Assembly (NCBI GenBank): GCA_017631215.1
Contig: JAGBTR010000016.1
Coordinates: 1-6,967 of the forward strand
DNA: 6,967 nucleotides
Reading direction: 5' to 3'
Origin: Clostridia bacterium
Lineage (GTDB): Bacteria > Bacillota > Clostridia > Oscillospirales > CAG-272
Both the position numbers and the translations under genes were made by a program. Within the stretch, counting starts at the first letter, position 1. Each line of letters begins with the position of its first letter. Of the stretch, positions 6,064 through 6,967 are shown piece after piece. The notes beneath the pieces were generated by a model that did no database searches, was not told the origin of the DNA, and was given only the letters and a program-made list of their open reading frames with translations.

Positions 6064-6967
6064 TGCCTATGGAACGACCCACCAAGCTTTTGTGGGGGCG
6101 TTTGACGCATACCATCCGACAAGCGCTTCGCCGTGCACGAGCGGCGATGCTGCGCCAACGCTCCGAGCGTCGTGCGTCGCGGCGGCATCGGTCGCTGGAT
6201 TGGCAGACGACCGAGGAGCATACGGGCGTATGGCTGAGCCCTGCGCGTGGGATGGTGCTGTACGGCGTGCTGTTTGTGGTAGCACTAGCGTTCACACAGC
6301 TTTTGCGCTCGCGTGTCTCGCATCTGTTTTTCTGGTTTATGCTCCTTCTTTTGCCCGTGATGCTGCTCTATACCCTGATTGCGCGCGCCGCGCTCAAGGT
6401 CTATCTGGAGACCGAGCGCACCGACGTGGAAAAGGAGCAATCCTGCCCTTACGAGCTCAGACTGATCAATGCCGCGCCGTTGGCCTATCCCTTTGTGGAC
6501 GCCGTTTTGCGCGTGCCGCGTGCCGATGCCGTGCGGACGACACTCGTCCGTATGCGCGTCTCGCTCCCGCCGCTCTCGTCCTGCTCGATGCGAAACGAGG
6601 TGCGCTTCCGCTTCCGCGGCACCTATGAGATCGGCATTCAATGCTTTTATGTTTACGACTTTTTCCGCATCTGGCGCGTGCGCGTCGACGTGGATGAATA
6701 CCATAACGTGCTGGTGCTCCCGCGCCGCTGTCAGCCGGACGGCGACGGGTCGGTCGCGCGCTCGGATATGGCGCAGACCGTGACGCAAACGCCGTTTTGC
6801 TACGATCGCTCCGAGGTGCGCGACGTGCGCGACTATCGTCCGGGCGACCCGCTCAAGGACGTCCATTGGAAGCTGTCCTCCAAGTCGGAGGAGCTGCTGG
6901 TGCGCGACTTTTCGGGTGGCTCGTCGGATCGCACCATTCTCTATTGCGATCTGTCCGCACGCTATCC
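6063..6967 (+). CDS. DUF58 domain membrane protein, 3' end beyond the window
   Basis: The frame is open from ATG 6063 to the window edge (301 complete codons, no stop). Residues 13-43 form a strongly Arg-rich cytosolic stretch. Two hydrophobic helices follow (about 64-81 and 88-106), then a beta-rich region with RGTYEIG (185-191) and YDFF (198-201), typical of DUF58 proteins. The signature RDYRPGDPLKDVHWKLSSK (256-274) is unmistakable for DUF58 (Pfam family of MoxR-associated proteins). The reading enters the VWA-like part (LYCDLSA, 293-299) as the window ends. Such proteins are membrane-bound partners of MoxR ATPases; molecular activity is not established. One-base overlap with the ATPase stop implies coupled translation. 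The Arg-rich extension before the first helix seems longer than in many relatives. A start at 6069 would shorten it by only two residues. Confidence 0.92.
   Translation, partial: MPMERPTKLLWGRLTHTIRQALRRARAAMLRQRSERRASRRHRSLDWQTTEEHTGVWLSPARGMVLYGVLFVVALAFTQLLRSRVSHLFFWFMLLLLPVMLLYTLIARAALKVYLETERTDVEKEQSCPYELRLINAAPLAYPFVDAVLRVPRADAVRTTLVRMRVSLPPLSSCSMRNEVRFRFRGTYEIGIQCFYVYDFFRIWRVRVDVDEYHNVLVLPRRCQPDGDGSVARSDMAQTVTQTPFCYDRSEVRDVRDYRPGDPLKDVHWKLSSKSEELLVRDFSGGSSDRTILYCDLSARY

Noticed and set aside
6092..6628. 178-residue open frame on the + strand within the DUF58 gene
   Set aside because: It overlaps the DUF58 frame, which carries a clear family signature, and has no recognisable domain of its own.
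6285..6866. 193-residue open frame on the - strand
   Set aside because: Shadow of the DUF58 gene with no ribosome site or family motif.

Overview
The window looks like chromosomal DNA from an anaerobic Gram-positive bacterium, most likely a gut-associated member of Clostridia (Bacillota). Three things suggest this: AT-rich intergenic DNA (20 of the first 60 bases are G or C) next to GC-rich genes (35 and 39 of 60 in two stretches I counted); textbook sigma-A promoter boxes and strong AGGAGG-type ribosome binding sites; and a very large secreted BspA-type leucine-rich-repeat protein, a class abundant in gut Clostridia. The taxonomic call is inference; no rRNA or species marker is present. All three genes lie on the + strand.

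Positions 1-348 hold no protein gene. They contain a well-formed promoter-like pair (51-79), then a 67-nt nearly continuous hairpin (88-154) followed by T-tracts, which is either a small RNA with its own terminator or the terminator of an upstream gene. Next come the strong promoter (233-261) and 5' leader of the first gene.

Positions 349-4878 encode a 1509-residue surface protein. In order it has a signal peptide, five copies of a Trp-containing cap module each leading into LRR_5/BspA-type leucine-rich repeats, a Pro/Ser linker between the third and fourth copies, six tandem MucBP-like beta domains, an acidic/proline stalk and one C-terminal transmembrane helix. There is no LPXTG motif. The most economical role is a membrane-anchored adhesin or ligand-binding stalk. 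A strong intrinsic terminator follows at 4892-4929.

From about 5017 a second transcription unit begins: a MoxR-type AAA+ ATPase (5098-6063) overlapping by one base (TGATG) a DUF58 membrane protein (6063 to beyond the window end). MoxR with DUF58 is a widespread pair, often followed by a transglutaminase-like or VWA protein, thought to act in assembly or maturation of envelope proteins or complexes. Nothing in the sequence links it functionally to the adhesin except adjacency.

The points most worth following are the unexplained 5' hairpin with its own promoter, the five-fold cap/LRR architecture with sortase-independent anchoring, a His in place of the usual sensor-1 Asn in the MoxR ATPase, and complete absence of TTA, CTA and TCA codons over about 1420 codons of the adhesin. 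I do not see a defence system, CRISPR array, transposon or other clearly new system here.
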